A stretch of DNA of 60,000 nt from Bolinopsis microptera (Eukaryota; Ctenophora; Tentaculata; Lobata; Bolinopsidae). The translations under genes were made by a program, and so were the position numbers. How positions within the stretch are numbered: position 1 is the stretch's first letter; the number at the start of each line of letters is the position of its first letter. Positions 1 to 13,800 of this stretch are shown piece after piece. Location: the NCBI RefSeq assembly GCF_026151205.1, contig NC_087077.1, positions 18,090,475 through 18,150,474 on the forward strand, read 5' to 3'. The notes beneath the pieces were generated by a model. The model searched no databases, was not told where the DNA came from, and saw only the letters and a list, made by a program, of their open reading frames with translations.

Positions 1-1703
1 ATAATTATTTATGCTAGCTGCAGCTGCACAGTCATTTCTTAATTCCTGTAATTATTTTGATTATCTCCCTTAATTTTATGTTCATTACTTACTCGATGGT
101 AATATTATAACTGAATTCTATCATAAATTTACGGAAATCACGTACCAAAGCTTTTGAACAAATGTAGCATCCGATTGTCGATAATAATTATTAAGTGAAT
201 ATTATAATATAATAATTATTATCAACAGAATTTTAATTTTATTTGAGGGAGGAGGCTGGTACTTCGTTGGACTCATCGCAAATCTGCCCAAAGTAGGGGT
301 GCCCCAGAATAATAATCCAAATATTCAATATAACCATGTAATTGATTAGTTTGTTACTATAAGATTGGTGTCCTAATACATTGTGCGCCACTACTTCAGT
401 GACATCATAGCTAGGCAAAACATCATTATATGATAACAAAGAAGGGCAGGAATGAGTGATGGTTATTGGTTAACCCACTGCCAGCTATTTACTTCCACAG
501 TACTGTATTAGCTTTAGAAAGATTGATAATTGCTTACCATACCGGGCAATGTATTTACCAATATACTAAATACTATTCACTATCTTAACTTTGAGTAATG
601 AGCAAGGCACCCGATTCCTTTTGTCTTGTAAATACCTTGTGTCTTGTAAATAACTGTGATGACTCACTGCTCTGCTTCAGTTGCCTTCGTTACGTTTCCG
701 CAATCTTTCTTAATCAATAAACGCGGGTAGTAGCACCTACTATTATCTATCATCATCATAATATTTTGAACTCACCGCTCAAAGATTTATTCTCTGGATC
801 GTTCTTTAATTTCTAAAGAAGTGTCATAAACTGGTAGCTCACTAAATCACTGATTGGCTATTTGACATGTCAAATAGTAATTTCAGCATCCTCCCATTTT
901 TACAACGGTGATAACTCAATAAGTGGTTAAAAGCACCCATCAGCCAATTTCTTTGAGCAGCATTTTCATATTTCACTCCTCTCCCCGACACACTGAACAG
1001 TTATTGATAACCATCTGTTCTACTGAGTGCTGGTTAACAGTTAACCGTATGAGTGTGGTAATTTAACACCCACCACTACACCATGACTGGCAATGTCTTG
1101 ACACACTTGTAACTAACGTGTAACTACTACCCAGTTTTAATGTGTTGCTTTATGTCAAAGACATGAGCCGCCTTTTAGTTACTATTTACTTCTTGACATG
1201 GCACCCGGCAGTTCATCCTTCTTGTTCTAGTCGGTTCTCTCCGTATTTCTCTCCGCATTACAAGTGTTATTTGCTGTGCTTGACCCTGAACACTGTTATA
1301 CTTACCTTTTTAGTACTTTAGTAGCTGTTGCCATAGACCAAGCAGCATATGTAATCAACAATAATCAACATACTCATCAATACAAGAGCACTCTATACCG
1401 TGCTCTCTCTGCTCCTACAGCATTGTCTTTATTTTATATTTTAAGTAACTGTAACATAGTGTTAAAATTCTGAAATAATTGAACATCTTGAGCCAGCTTG
1501 TAAAGGATGATTTAAAATAGGAAATTCTAAAGTTCCGTTTTCACCAACACGAATTTTAATCGCAATTATAGCTCGAGGATTTCCGCTGTTGGCTTAATAA
1601 AATAAATTAAACAACATCAAAATATCCTGTAAGGTATAATCCTTCCTTTTGGCAGCTGCGTCACTTTACACTTTAACCTTCTTTTTATTTGCCTTTTGTG
1701 TAG
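1..1703. other. upstream region without a recognisable gene
   Basis: AT-rich sequence ending in a good 3' splice signal (a T-rich tract then TAG at 1701-1703) just before the first PDE4 coding exon. There is therefore either an upstream noncoding exon or a trans-splice acceptor here. The only open frames are short and unsupported. I see no repeat structure of note. Confidence 0.5.
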
Positions 1704-1810
1704 GTATTATTGTGAGATATGGCTTGGTACCGAGTATACCCAGATCCTGAACGGAGGTGGTCTGAGCAAGGACTGTCCACTATTCGGGAGATAGACCTTC
1801 TTACTCCTCG
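1704..1810 (+). CDS. PDE4: PDE4 alternative first coding exon A
   Basis: A 3' splice signal ends at 1703 and the ATG is at 1719, with an in-frame TGA just before it (1713-1715). It encodes 30 residues starting [10 protein letters not shown] and ending EIDLLTP, plus two bases (CG) before donor GTAAAT at 1811. The next exon (3402) supplies the third base, giving Arg. The end of this exon and its donor are the first copy of the minisatellite that follows. Support is frame and splice consistency only; the N-terminus matches no PDE4 N-terminus I know. Confidence 0.7.
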
Positions 1811-4800
1811 GTAAATTATAGGGAGATAGACCTTCTTACTCCTCGGTAAATTATAGGAAGATAGACCTTCTTACTCCTCGGTAAATTATAGGGAGATAGA
1901 CCTTCTTATTCCTCGGTAAATTATAGGGAGATAGACCTTCTTACTTCTCGGTAAATTATAGGAAGATAGACCTTCTTACTCCTCGGTAAATTATAGGGAG
2001 ATAGACCTTCTTACTCCTCGGTAAATTATAGGGAGATATACCTTCTTACTCCTCGGTAATTATAGGGAGATAGACCTTCTTACTCCTCGGTAATTATAGG
2101 GAGATAGACCTTCTTACTCCTCGGTAAATTATAGGGAGATAGACCTTCTTACTTCTCGGTAAATTATAGGAAGATAGACCTTCTTACTCCTCGGTAAATT
2201 ATAGGGAGATAGACCTTCTTACTCCTCGGTAAATTATAGGGAGATATACCTTCTTACTCCTCGGTAATTATAGGGAGATAGACCTTCTTACTCCTCGGTA
2301 AATTATAGGCAGATAGACCTTCTTACTCCTCGGTAAATTATAGGGAGATAGACCTTCTTACTCCTCGGTAAATTATAGGGAGATAGACCTTCTTACTCCT
2401 CGGTAAATTATAAGGAGATAGACCTTCTTACTCCTCGGTAAATTATAGGGGGATAGACCTTCTTACTCCTCGGTAAATTATAGGGAGATAGACCTTCTTA
2501 CTCCTCGGTAAATTATAGGGAGACAGACCTTCTTACTCCTCGGTAAATTATAGGGAGACAGACCTTCTTACTCCTCGGTAAATTATAGGGAGATAGACCT
2601 TCTTACTCCTCGGTAAATTATAGGGAGATAGACCTTCTTACTCCTCGGTAAATTATAGGGAGATAGACCTTCTTACTCCTCGGTAAATTATAGGAAGATA
2701 GACCTTCTTACTCCTCGGTAAATTATAGGGAGATAGACCTTCTTACTCCTCGGTAAATTATAGGGAGATAGACCTTCTTACTTCTCGGTAAATTATAGGA
2801 AGATAGACCTTCTTACTCCTCGGTAAATTATAGGGAGATAAACCTTCTTACTCCTCGGTAAATTATAGGGAGATAGACCTTCTTACGCCTCGGTAAATTA
2901 TAGGGATCCAGAGGTGTACCATTATTACTGTCATCACTAGGATGGGGAGGCGGAAGGAAGGGGGGGGGGGGGGGGGCGGAGAGACTAAACAGAGAGGTTG
3001 ACTGGGTCATAAGCTTGTGATTTGTAGATCACAAGCTTGTGATTTGTAGATCACAAGCTAAGGTCCCGCATGCTCCTGTGTAGTTTCTTGCATATCCTTC
3101 CTCAGTTTGAACAAAATCAGTTAATTATTATCCGCCTGACAATATAAGTGGTAACGAAAACCTGAAAACACAGTCTAAGTCGATCTTTCTGTTACAACTG
3201 TAAAATTCTGTTTTTTTAAGTCGCAGGTTCTCTGAGTTGAGATATCAATTATGCAGAGGCTTTGGTATTGGTTGTGCATAGATAATAGATATAAATGTAG
3301 TATGTTTTGGGGTGTCAGTTTGTTTTGGTGGAAATTATAACAATAAATTTCAGGTCATAATTGGATAATTAGTAACTTTTTTTAACAAAATCTAATTTCA
3401 GGCTGTCATTCGCAGAGGAGAGTACGGACCAGCGAGAAAAAAACGACGTAAACAATGAAACTATGAACCCTCATGTAAGTTATTGATGGTTTTTGGGGGG
3501 GGGGGGGGGGGGGGGGAACTTACAATATTATTTTATTTCGATAGATTTACAACATTCGATGAACAATTTGAGTATTTTCATCTTGCCATACTGTATAATG
3601 TATACAACCTTAGAATTTTCCTCCAATTTCCAAGAATTGGAATCACTCATACTTCATAGTCATTTTAACATAAATGCCTCACCTGTAATTTATATATCAG
3701 ATTAAAAAGTATGAATTTTCTTGGCCAATTATCTGTTTCCTCAGTAAAATGTAACATTGATCATATTGATTGGCCTGCTTTTTTATAGTCGGCCTGTTTT
3801 CTTGCGGTAACCATATGCCCACTTTCCCCAAGTAAAACTTTCTTACTTGTACTTGGAAAGATCTCCTCCTAGTCGTTGGAGTAGCCTGCACCACACAGTA
3901 ACTTCTTTTTCCTATAAATGAGGCTTGAGACCTCTCATGCATCCTGTTTGTTGCTTGTTGTTCTGCAGCTTCCTTAGTAGTAGTATCACACCTGTGAAAG
4001 TAGCTGAATTATTATTATTTCGAGTTTCTTTCCCAATTTATTGATCCAAGCTGGTGTTTTCAAGTGGCCTACGTAATAATATAATATCGGCCCGTATCGG
4101 CTGCCAATTCTAGAGATAGTCGTGTAAAACATTCTAGAAGATCACGAAAAGGATATAAATATGATAATTGTAATCGTCGAGAACAGTTAGAGCATGTTCA
4201 TTTTGGGAACTGATCATGACTGTCATGACTAGGCGGGAACTTTCTTAACCCTGCTCATTTACATCCCAGAGCAGATATTAAGCTCTGTTTTTAACAGCAT
4301 TTATGCTCGCTCCCAAATCTTGAGTAAGCTATTATCTTACATACTTAATTATGTGCAACAACTCAAATGTTTCATTACAAATAAACTCGGACCCGTATTT
4401 TTTATAGACCAAAAAGATCACGATCTGGCAATTTTCATGACAGTACCAATTAAAATACGGAGCGGCGAGAAAATGCAAATTGGCCCACCTCAAGCCTTCG
4501 CGACGTCAATTGTATGTACTATACGTTACAATATCAATTATGTAAAAACTTTGGGTCATTACTCATTAGCATGGTCTAGGCAAGGTAAAGGGTGCTATAA
4601 TGATACTGTAGTATAGTGGGTGTATTGCCGTTTAGGGGCTAGTAAATGTGGTAACTTGTAGATTAGGATTTAGGGGGCTGGTAACTTGTAGTAGCTGTCC
4701 ACGTACGAAAATGTCAAACTCGTCCTGACATTTTCGTCTGAACTATTATAGTAACTAGTGTGTTCTATGTAATCGTTGTGCGGATTTTGGCTGGAAATAT

Positions 4801-7800
4801 GTAAGATATGTGAATAGATAATGTGTGTGAGAATGTGTGGGGATTCCAGGAGTGCGAATATGATGTTTGCGATGTTAGAGATTATTAATCAGACACTGAA
4901 CACTATTGACTGTTGGACACTCTGTGCACTTTTCTCGTGTGGACGACCTGTTTGTTCATTGTTGATCTGAATATAATTTCTTAGAAACGCACACTGATTC
5001 TCAATAAAACTACTCGATAAGAAAATTTGTGTCTAGTTATTGTATACTGTGGAAATAATAGTTAAATATCATGACAATTATTGACTTTTAAAATTCTCAA
5101 TCGTCCACCACTTTTCTTCGTACAGCAAGAGATGTTGCTAGATATTTCTTGTATGTGTTCAAATTTTGTGACGTCATGACCCTTGCTTCAACAACCATGA
5201 CGACCAGCATATCTCATTGTCAAATGACGTCACCACATTGAAATAGAATTCAATATTTGAAACAGTTTGGAAGCACCAGGTGTGTGTACCTCCCACTTTG
5301 TCTTTCAATTATTTATGTCGAACCTCAAGGTTAATTGAATTAACCTCGACTGAGACTTTCACGATTCCATTAATAAACTAAAGTGTCAGGTGATAAATCC
5401 AGTGTTAGTGGTTGTGTCCATGTTTCTGATCGCTCAAACTAAAAGCCAGTTCTAGGAGTAACTTCTTGGATTGTTTTATTCGGGACTTCTTTTTAATTTA
5501 TTGATCGATTTATAAAGCTGAATCTTTTATCATTATATATATATAGCATTACTAGTGTAACCCGTGCCTAGTGCCTACGGCCGGGACTTCACTATCGCAG
5601 TTGAAATGCAAAAGTATAAACCCGCCTATTATATTTGAAAACACGCATAACATTGTCGTACGAAAGTATAAACTCTCTCTACAGTCCAAACAGACCGAAA
5701 TGAGTGCCCCCTCCCCTAATAATCTTATAGTATTACATGACAGTGAATATCGAGGCTTAAGTCTAACCTAATTATGAGTTATGTACCAACGCTGCCTATG
5801 CAGTAATGGGAGAGAGGGCGAGAAGGGAGAAAACGTGATCCATTTTATGTCACATTTGTGGTACAAAACCAACAATTAAATCACTTACCACCGACCGATT
5901 TAAAAAACCTTTATCATTTGGCTTCGTCAGAGTTTTCTCGGCACTATACCGAAAAAACCAGTCCTGTAACTCTTACACACAGACAGGCAGACACACAGAC
6001 AGACACACATTCTGAGATATTGTTTAAGATCTCTTGTAAAAATCTTAATGATTCCATTACTGACAATTATCAATCCATGAATTAGTTACAATCTTAGTCT
6101 TACCGATGGTGGTCCTCTGAGACATGTGTAAACAAATTAAATATTCAATAATAATTTGTTTCATTTATGCATCATTTTAATTTCTCTGACAATTATCTTT
6201 ATCGCTTTGTATCTGGTGCTATGCTTTTTCAACACCATAAAACAGAGGTTGAGAAATATCGTAAAAAAGTGTGATCTCCGGGATATTTGAACCATTTTCG
6301 GCTATGAACCATTTTTGGCCATGAACCATTTCCGGCTATAAACAATTTGAACCATTTTATTTCTCTAAATCACACTGTTACTCCTCCTTGCCAGTCATTC
6401 ATCCACGTATTGCTTCGAACGTTTTTCGGTTCATTTTCCAGTCAATAATACAAATATCACGACAGAAATAATCCCTATTTTGCACGCTGCTTGCTAAAAC
6501 CCCCCCCCCCCCCCCCCCCCTAACAATCTACCACCCAAATGGTCAACCTCACACTTAGAACTGGACTAAATGTAGCGTGTAGAATGTAGATGTGTTTGAT
6601 CTACACCGTAGATTCTACAGTTATATCAGTTTACAGTTAACGGGGGAGCTATGATGTGCAGGTTTGCACTCCAACTGCACCTGCTCGCACTACCATCACA
6701 CTCTACACGATATAGATGTGCTGTTTACAACTTATCCTTGTGTGCTTTATCGTGTGCTTTATCGTGTGCTTTATCGTGTGCTTTATCGTGTGCTTTATCG
6801 TGTGCTTTATCGTGTGCTTTATCGTGTGCTTTATCGTGTTTCTTATAGTTATACAGCACACATTATCGTGCAATTCATTTATCAAATATAATTTATATCC
6901 CTAGCTTCTTAATAGTTAATATGAAGGACTTGTTTTAATTCTAAATGAAAAGCTCGAACATTAGATTATTGTTTAAATTTTAAAACATATTGTAAACGGA
7001 CTATTTTTACCTAAGAAAGTTCGTTTTCCTTTGTCGCAACAACCGTACGATCAGAAACTTAGAACACCTATCATTAGCGGTTTATAGAGTTTGTCCCAAT
7101 TGTTAATATCCATTGGAAAATGTGCTCCTCTTTGATCTAATAGATCAAAGAGGAGAACATTTTCTCAACTATCCCTGCTACTAGAGTAAAGAGGATCACC
7201 TTATTTCGAATGTTTCGTTTTTCAGTCAAAAAATAAACGAATTGGTAAGTTGGTTGCTGACCGTTTATCGCGCGAAAATTATCCAATCCTTGTTACTCTA
7301 TGCAGTACTGGCGATAGAGAAACTTTTCATTTCATGATTACATGCTAGAGAACCACTACTTTTCTCCCAGATAAAATACGGTTCATTACTTAAGATATAC
7401 GGTTCATTACTTGCACATGAGCTAAAATGCAGCATATTCACTGCAAGTTGCAAGTTCGGAGAGAAGTTCTCATATCGTAATTATGTACAAGGTGGTGGTA
7501 TGCAATCAACTACAAAAGAAACCCCCCGGGTGGTGGTGTTGGAGATAGCGCGTCGTTATATCAGCTTGTCTTATCATCATCACCACATACCAATATCTCT
7601 TTCTGTATCACGCTGTTTTTTTTGTGTCTTCAGAACTAGTTCTGAGCGCGATCTGCCATCTGTAATCGTGGAATATTGTTGGAACTCGTATGTACAAACG
7701 TTATTTCTCTTGATTTTAAGTAACATGATGCCATCAAATATAATAACATGCATTTACAAATTATCCCTCGATAGTAAAAAAAATGCAAGGTGGTTCAATG

Positions 7801-10800
7801 ACTCATCATTAAGTTTCTTCTCTTATATTGTGAATTGATTAATTAGTGGTTCTCAGACGAATAAACTATTGGCAAAGCGCTCCGTAATATTTTCAATAAT
7901 TTTTATTTTTTCTTCGTTAGTAGTTGTACACATTGTGAGAGAACGACAATTGTAAGACTTGCCAAGGTTCTAAGGTTTGATATTCTGCCAACTTCTTAAC
8001 TGAACTTCAATAATTTCTTATCGCTATGATTCGATTATTTCGTTGCTTCGAGTACATTACGTTAAACAAGTGTACAATTTTATGAGAAACAATTATTTAT
8101 AAACGGAATGTTGGTTGTAGACAGGAAGTAACTCCTTTGGGAGGCTTTCTCGTCCGTACTCCACAAACCGTACTCCACAACTCGAATATTAACTCGTACT
8201 CCACAAGTCACAGCCTGAACACCTAATTCCTCAATTCCTGCCTTAATATATAAATTTAGGAATGAGATATTATAACACCCTTTCGTAAGAAACCTAATTC
8301 ATTAGTAAACTACATTACAGTAATAAAGTTGTTCATAAAGATGCCCATCTGTCAAATCCCAATTCTTAACAGTACTATTGCTTCAGTAATATTTGACAAA
8401 AAATGTTGATGCTTTGATGTTGTTGATATTTTGGGTTATGATAATTTATTATGAGTATGACCTAAAAGTTTAGATACTACTACAACGCACAAAGTTTATG
8501 AAAAAGTCTCGACTAAATTGTTCCCATTACTCCCACCCTCCAAAATACCCTTTTTTATAAAAACATAAATTAGTTATATTGTTTATTTACGGGTTTCTTC
8601 TATTCCACCCGACACTTTACCGTTCTTACCTACTTTAACAAAACTCAATTACCCTATTATACCCACCATTACTGCAGTCTCCGTATCTAGCAGCTGTCTT
8701 TTCTATCCTATATCCCACCGTCATTGTATCTCTATTTTCGTAGAATTCTTGTCACTTTCGGGCTAACCCATTGTACTGTCGTCATCCTCGAACATTATTA
8801 AAATTGTAGCTAGTAAAATTATTAACTTACAGATGTTTAATATTGTCTAGCTTAGCGAACTGTCACCTGCAAAGTCGTGTACTATGTTAATACCCCTTCC
8901 TTCATAACCCAGTACTTAATAAGTTCGCGTGAGTTTCCACAATGTACATGTCACCCGAGGACGCTAACGTGTCTGAGACAAGACTGTGGATCACTGCACG
9001 TGCTTGTCACGTGGGCAGAATCACGTGACGCAGCTATATACTCAATAACACTGTCCTTGGTGTTCTATCGAACAGAGCCACCCCGTTCCGTCACTGCATC
9101 TCTGTACTTTGACCATATTCGTCTGCGTTGCGAGCTTCTTCCACAGCACCTGTGTTTCGTTGAGTATTGTTCTGTTGTGAGCAAACAATTACCTGGCCTG
9201 TTCTGTTGTTGGCCTTGTTAGTGTGCATTGTCCAGTCTTTGAGTTTGGTAGATCGTGATGCCGTGGGGTGGTGGTCTTAGAGCCTACATCCAGAAAAAAA
9301 AAAACTTCAGGAACATCCGAGAGGTGGAAGCGGCAGATGTTAAGGAGAATATGTTAGAGAAGTCCCTCAAAAATTACCTGCTTATTTCGACCCAACCTGT
9401 AAGTACCTTACTCGGGAATATTATAGCGGGTTAATTTATGACTGGGAAAATTAATGACCGGGAAAAATATGGCGGACTTTCCCAAAACCCGCCAAATTAT
9501 CCCGGTCATGTATTTACCGGTGGCCGACCTTTCAAGTTTTTTTTTCAGAGGTCAACAAATTTTCAACCAAAATTTCTGTTTTTGTTACTTGTTAAAGAAG
9601 TTATTTCAATTTACAGTTATTGATATTTCTCAGAAATAGAAAAAATAGACAAGTCTATTTAAAGGAAAATAAATCGAAGCAATAATAAGTCAAATCTTCA
9701 TTAAAGCGTATTCTCATTCTCATTATCGCTAATGTCCCCTCCATTATCATTATTGATATCCCCCTGCTGCTGACCGTCAAATTCGAAGTTGTATTATTGT
9801 CTTAACAAGACTTTCATTTTGTCCGCTAATGGTGCTACTGCTCTGAAGGTCAGCCGGAGCTTAATTTCCTGCCCACCGCTTGGTATTGGGGAACGTCTTG
9901 GCTTTGCATCTTCAACTGCTCCAGTAATCAATCCACCGTGGACCACCGTGAAATCTGATTTCTATAACCAAATTGTAATTTTTATAACGAAATTATGGTA
10001 GCAACCGCCAATAAAGTTACAGCCCTCCATCCACTGCTTCAAAAGTCTTCTCTAGCACATATTATGAGACTTCAGGTAAAATATGATGATCACCACCCGC
10101 TTTGAACCCTATAATCTGAGTCGGCGGGTTTTTTTATGACTGGTAAAATTTTTGACCGGGAAAAATATGGCGGAATCTTCCAAAACCCATCACTTTATCC
10201 CGGTTATAATATTCCCGAGTAAGGTAGTTAAATAACACAGGATTCTATCTGAGATACTATCCAAGAGATAATAGTTGATTGAGCATTTATCTACCTTTTT
10301 GTTAACACGACGGACCGAGTTTGTTGTTTAAAATCCGATTTGTTGTTTATAAGCCAATTTGTTGAGTGATGAAACAAGTTGAAAGGTACATTGAATTTGA
10401 TGTCCAATATCTTGAAAAATCAAAAGAAGTTGCATGTTTACCGACTCAAGTTTTAACGAGCAGTATTGATTGTTGCTTTTCCACTTGTTCTTTATTTTCA
10501 GAGGACACAACTCTTTTTGCTATTTGATTTTGATGAAGCTTTTTTAGTTGTTTATTGGTTTTGGGAGCTTTCAATCTTCAACGTTGTAACAGTTGTTGGA
10601 AATAACGAATCTTCTAAACTAGCAGAATGATGGACTCTTCTACTTCTTCCAGAGGCAATCGTCCGAAGAGAGTCCTTACAAAATCTCTCACAATGTCATG
10701 TCTACCGGTAATGTTTATTAATGTAACGTGTAATATAGTATAAACTGTACACATTACAGTGTACATGTAACGGTTATATGGTAAATAATATGTCGGTCGA

Positions 10801-13800
10801 TTCGAAGGTTGGTTGAAAAGTCGGTTGAAAAGACTACTGATTACTTGATCGAAACCATATTTGATCGAATTCGATTTATCCTCTACCAGCTAGCTACTCT
10901 TGTAGGTTTACAATTGAAACGGACTGACGTCTAGATAGCAAAATTCATGGAATCAGGATAGGTTCAAATTTCAATTTACAAGATTTAGATAGCAAATTTA
11001 ATTAAGAGAGGTCTGATTCTCATCCAGTCTAATTAAAATCAAATTCACTGTCTTAATTTCATCGAACTTTAATTAGGAAGGAAATAGTGAAGCACCAAAT
11101 TTTGTGTTCAGCATTTACTCAGAAGTCAACTTCAAGTTAAGAAGACAAAAGTGCTGGATCCCCTTTTTATCATATTCCATATTGTAAAGGATTAGTTTTA
11201 GTTACAGGTCACTTATAAGTTAAGTACAATATTAATTCAATTGCTCAAATTTTAGTTTCAATCATTAAAATTAGAATTCAAACAAGCTCGGTATTATTGT
11301 TCTCAATTAGAAAAGCTTGTTTCCGCCAGACTGGTTACACCAGTCGCACCACGGCATCAGATATTCGAAAGTGGTATTGGTAATAATTAATTATGCTCAT
11401 TAAACTTGTTTCCAGAACGGCCCCTGCCAATCTACTTATAAGCCTATTAGATTAGCTGAGTGGCCCACCAAGTGTCAAGATGTTCTAACATTTACCTTGC
11501 TCCTTTATAATATTTACCTCGCTGCATGTCTCCTGGTATCTACACAGTATTACACCCTCGTTGTACCGTCCTGGTCATTATCGGCCTGCTCTATCAACTA
11601 GCAGTTAGCACCGTGTACCCACGATCTTATATCTGGCTATACGACTGACCACGGTCACTTATTACTTATCTGTAAATCTAGATTACGTATCAGAGGAATA
11701 GTTCTTTTGCTTATTGGTCTCTCAGACAGATACTGATACTTATTACTTAATACTTTTGCTTATAATTGCGTCATCTTTGACGATTATTAAACGAAGTAAA
11801 ATGTCAAATATTTTGTTCATAATTGCGTCATCTTAGACGATTATTAAACGAAGTAAAATGTCAAATATTTTGTTCATAATTGCGTCATCTTTTACAAGTT
11901 TTATAATGAAGTAGTATGTCAAATATTTTGCTTATTGCTTTATCAGATTTTTCTAGTCTGTTAATTCGGTAATTTGTCTCCCGATCTTAAATGATGTAAT
12001 GTTTTCAATCAATCTTTAACACAACAACATGTATTGTAGATTTTCAAAGATTTCTCAGATTTTCTCCTACAAATCACTACAGCAAATAGCTTACAAAATA
12101 ACATTTTAACTACATATGTATTACAGCAAATAGAGTAATTTAAAATAAAATGTCAACTATTTAACTAAGTATTAGAGAAAATAGCTAACTTTTAAAATAA
12201 AATGTTAACTATTCAGCCCACTGTCTTGGCAAGTGTTACTAGCCGGGATACATTTCGATTAATTAGTGCACCTAATCCCGGATTATTACGCCTCACGACC
12301 AGTGCCAGCTCTTTGCGGGGGTTAGCTGTAACTAAGCGACCTGTTATTAACATCGTCTCGCTTTCGAATGTTGTCTGTCGTAGTTCCTACATCGCATCCT
12401 TTTATTTATCATCATAGGGATAATTTGTTATAGGGATGAGACTCAATTTGCTTAGATAATTTGAGTATCTTGAAAATAAGTGTGCCCAGCTTGGAGTTAC
12501 ATAATTGGTGAGCCAGAGTTCTCACCACTGAATCTGATAACTTTTTGTTCTTTATCTCACCCACAGTGGCCCCACAATCCACATATATTGCCAATCTCAT
12601 TGATCAAACTGTGGAGGATATTACGCTACATTTTGGAAACTTTTGATAGTTCGATTTTTCAGACCCACAGGTCTCCCGACCTACATAACCCATTTTAAAT
12701 TTAACCACTGTACAAACCACTCCATCTGTTTACTCAATGTGTGATCATCAGAAATGATCTGGTAAAAATTCTCTATTTTATGCCATTATACATATTTTAT
12801 AGACATTATGCATATTTTGAACGCTGGTTACATAGATTTGTATCCGTGTTCATTTTTCATTAGTCGTCCTTTACTGAACCACTTTCGGATTGTTTTTCTT
12901 GATCTTTGATTCATTTTTCTTCTAAATATTCTAAATATAGATAATTAATTATTCTAAATATAGATAATGTTTTTTCAAGTTTCCTCCAGGTTTCAATTTC
13001 TTGTTATTCAAGTCTTGCAGCATGGTTTATCAAGTTCAAAACATCATTTTTAGTGATTATTCATACATATTTGGAAAAATAGCATATTTGGAATAGTAAC
13101 AACATGGAAATCTAACTTTCTAACCCCTCTTTTCCCCCTCTAATTTGTAACATTCTAATCCCCACATTTCCCTCAAACTTTCTATTAACCCACATTTCCC
13201 CTTCCTTTCTAAGATTCTAACTCCTCGTTCCTCCCTCTAGATTGTAGAAGAGTACCTGTCCCAGCACAGTACGGGAATGCCGAGGAAACTATCCGACCAG
13301 AGGAGAGGTTCCTTTTTGTACCGCAATGAACCAGATACCAGCCTCAGTAGCAGCCGCGGCCTCAGTAGGACTAGTAGCATGTCCAGCATACAAAACGATA
13401 AGTGAGTTACAACTTACAAATTAATTTTCTAAGTAATTATCGCTCCACACATTCGACAGTCACGCACAATCAATTTTCGGTATATTTCCTGTAGTGGTTT
13501 GCATTCAATTATGATAATTGGTATTTTGAACTTTGTCTCATTATTTTCACGAATAGTGTTAGTCATTAGTATTAATAAACATTAATAAATGTAGGTAACA
13601 ATATTAGTGTGATGTCAAATGATCGGTCATATGCCGGATGGTTCCTACAGTTTTGTGACCAAATTAATTTTTTTCCAATTAGCTTGGTAATTAATTGTAG
13701 CTCTCGTATATCCGGAACTACATTTAGTGACTTTATTTTCCGCAAATTGACGTGAAGAGAGTAATTGTGTTTTTATCCCATTTTATCTATTTTCGAGATT

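Larger units (their letters stand above)
3517..8990. other. PDE4 intron sequence with minor repeats
   Basis: No exon could be supported here. It contains three 17-bp units (GAACCATTTTCGGCTAT, 6289-6339), a 21-C run (6500-6520), a 12-bp minisatellite (6741-6836) and a near-perfect inverted repeat (7117-7163). The CGTACTCCACAA motif occurs three times near 8154-8205. An ATG-initiated frame at 7500 was considered and not accepted. Confidence 0.6.

Noticed and set aside
1786-2905. CRISPR-like array (regular 35-bp repeats)
   Set aside because: The repeats are contiguous with no unique spacers, and the context is an animal gene.
6651-6904. Cys-Ala-Leu-Ser repeat proteins on both strands
   Set aside because: Artefacts of the 12-bp minisatellite.
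7500-7838. 112-codon ATG frame in a PDE4 intron
   Set aside because: Low-complexity His/Ser/Phe content, no domain, and no convincing donor to make it another first exon.
9700-10020. Transposase remnant inside the mariner-type MITE
   Set aside because: Minus-strand frames give some protein-like stretches but are broken by stops and show no DDE/D motif I can point to.
11453-11520. Possible tRNA (TTAGCTGAGTGG resembles an A box)
   Set aside because: No matching B box or cloverleaf downstream.
12202-12417. 71-codon ATG frame in a PDE4 intron
   Set aside because: No match, and it has no donor in a phase that would join the next PDE4 exon.
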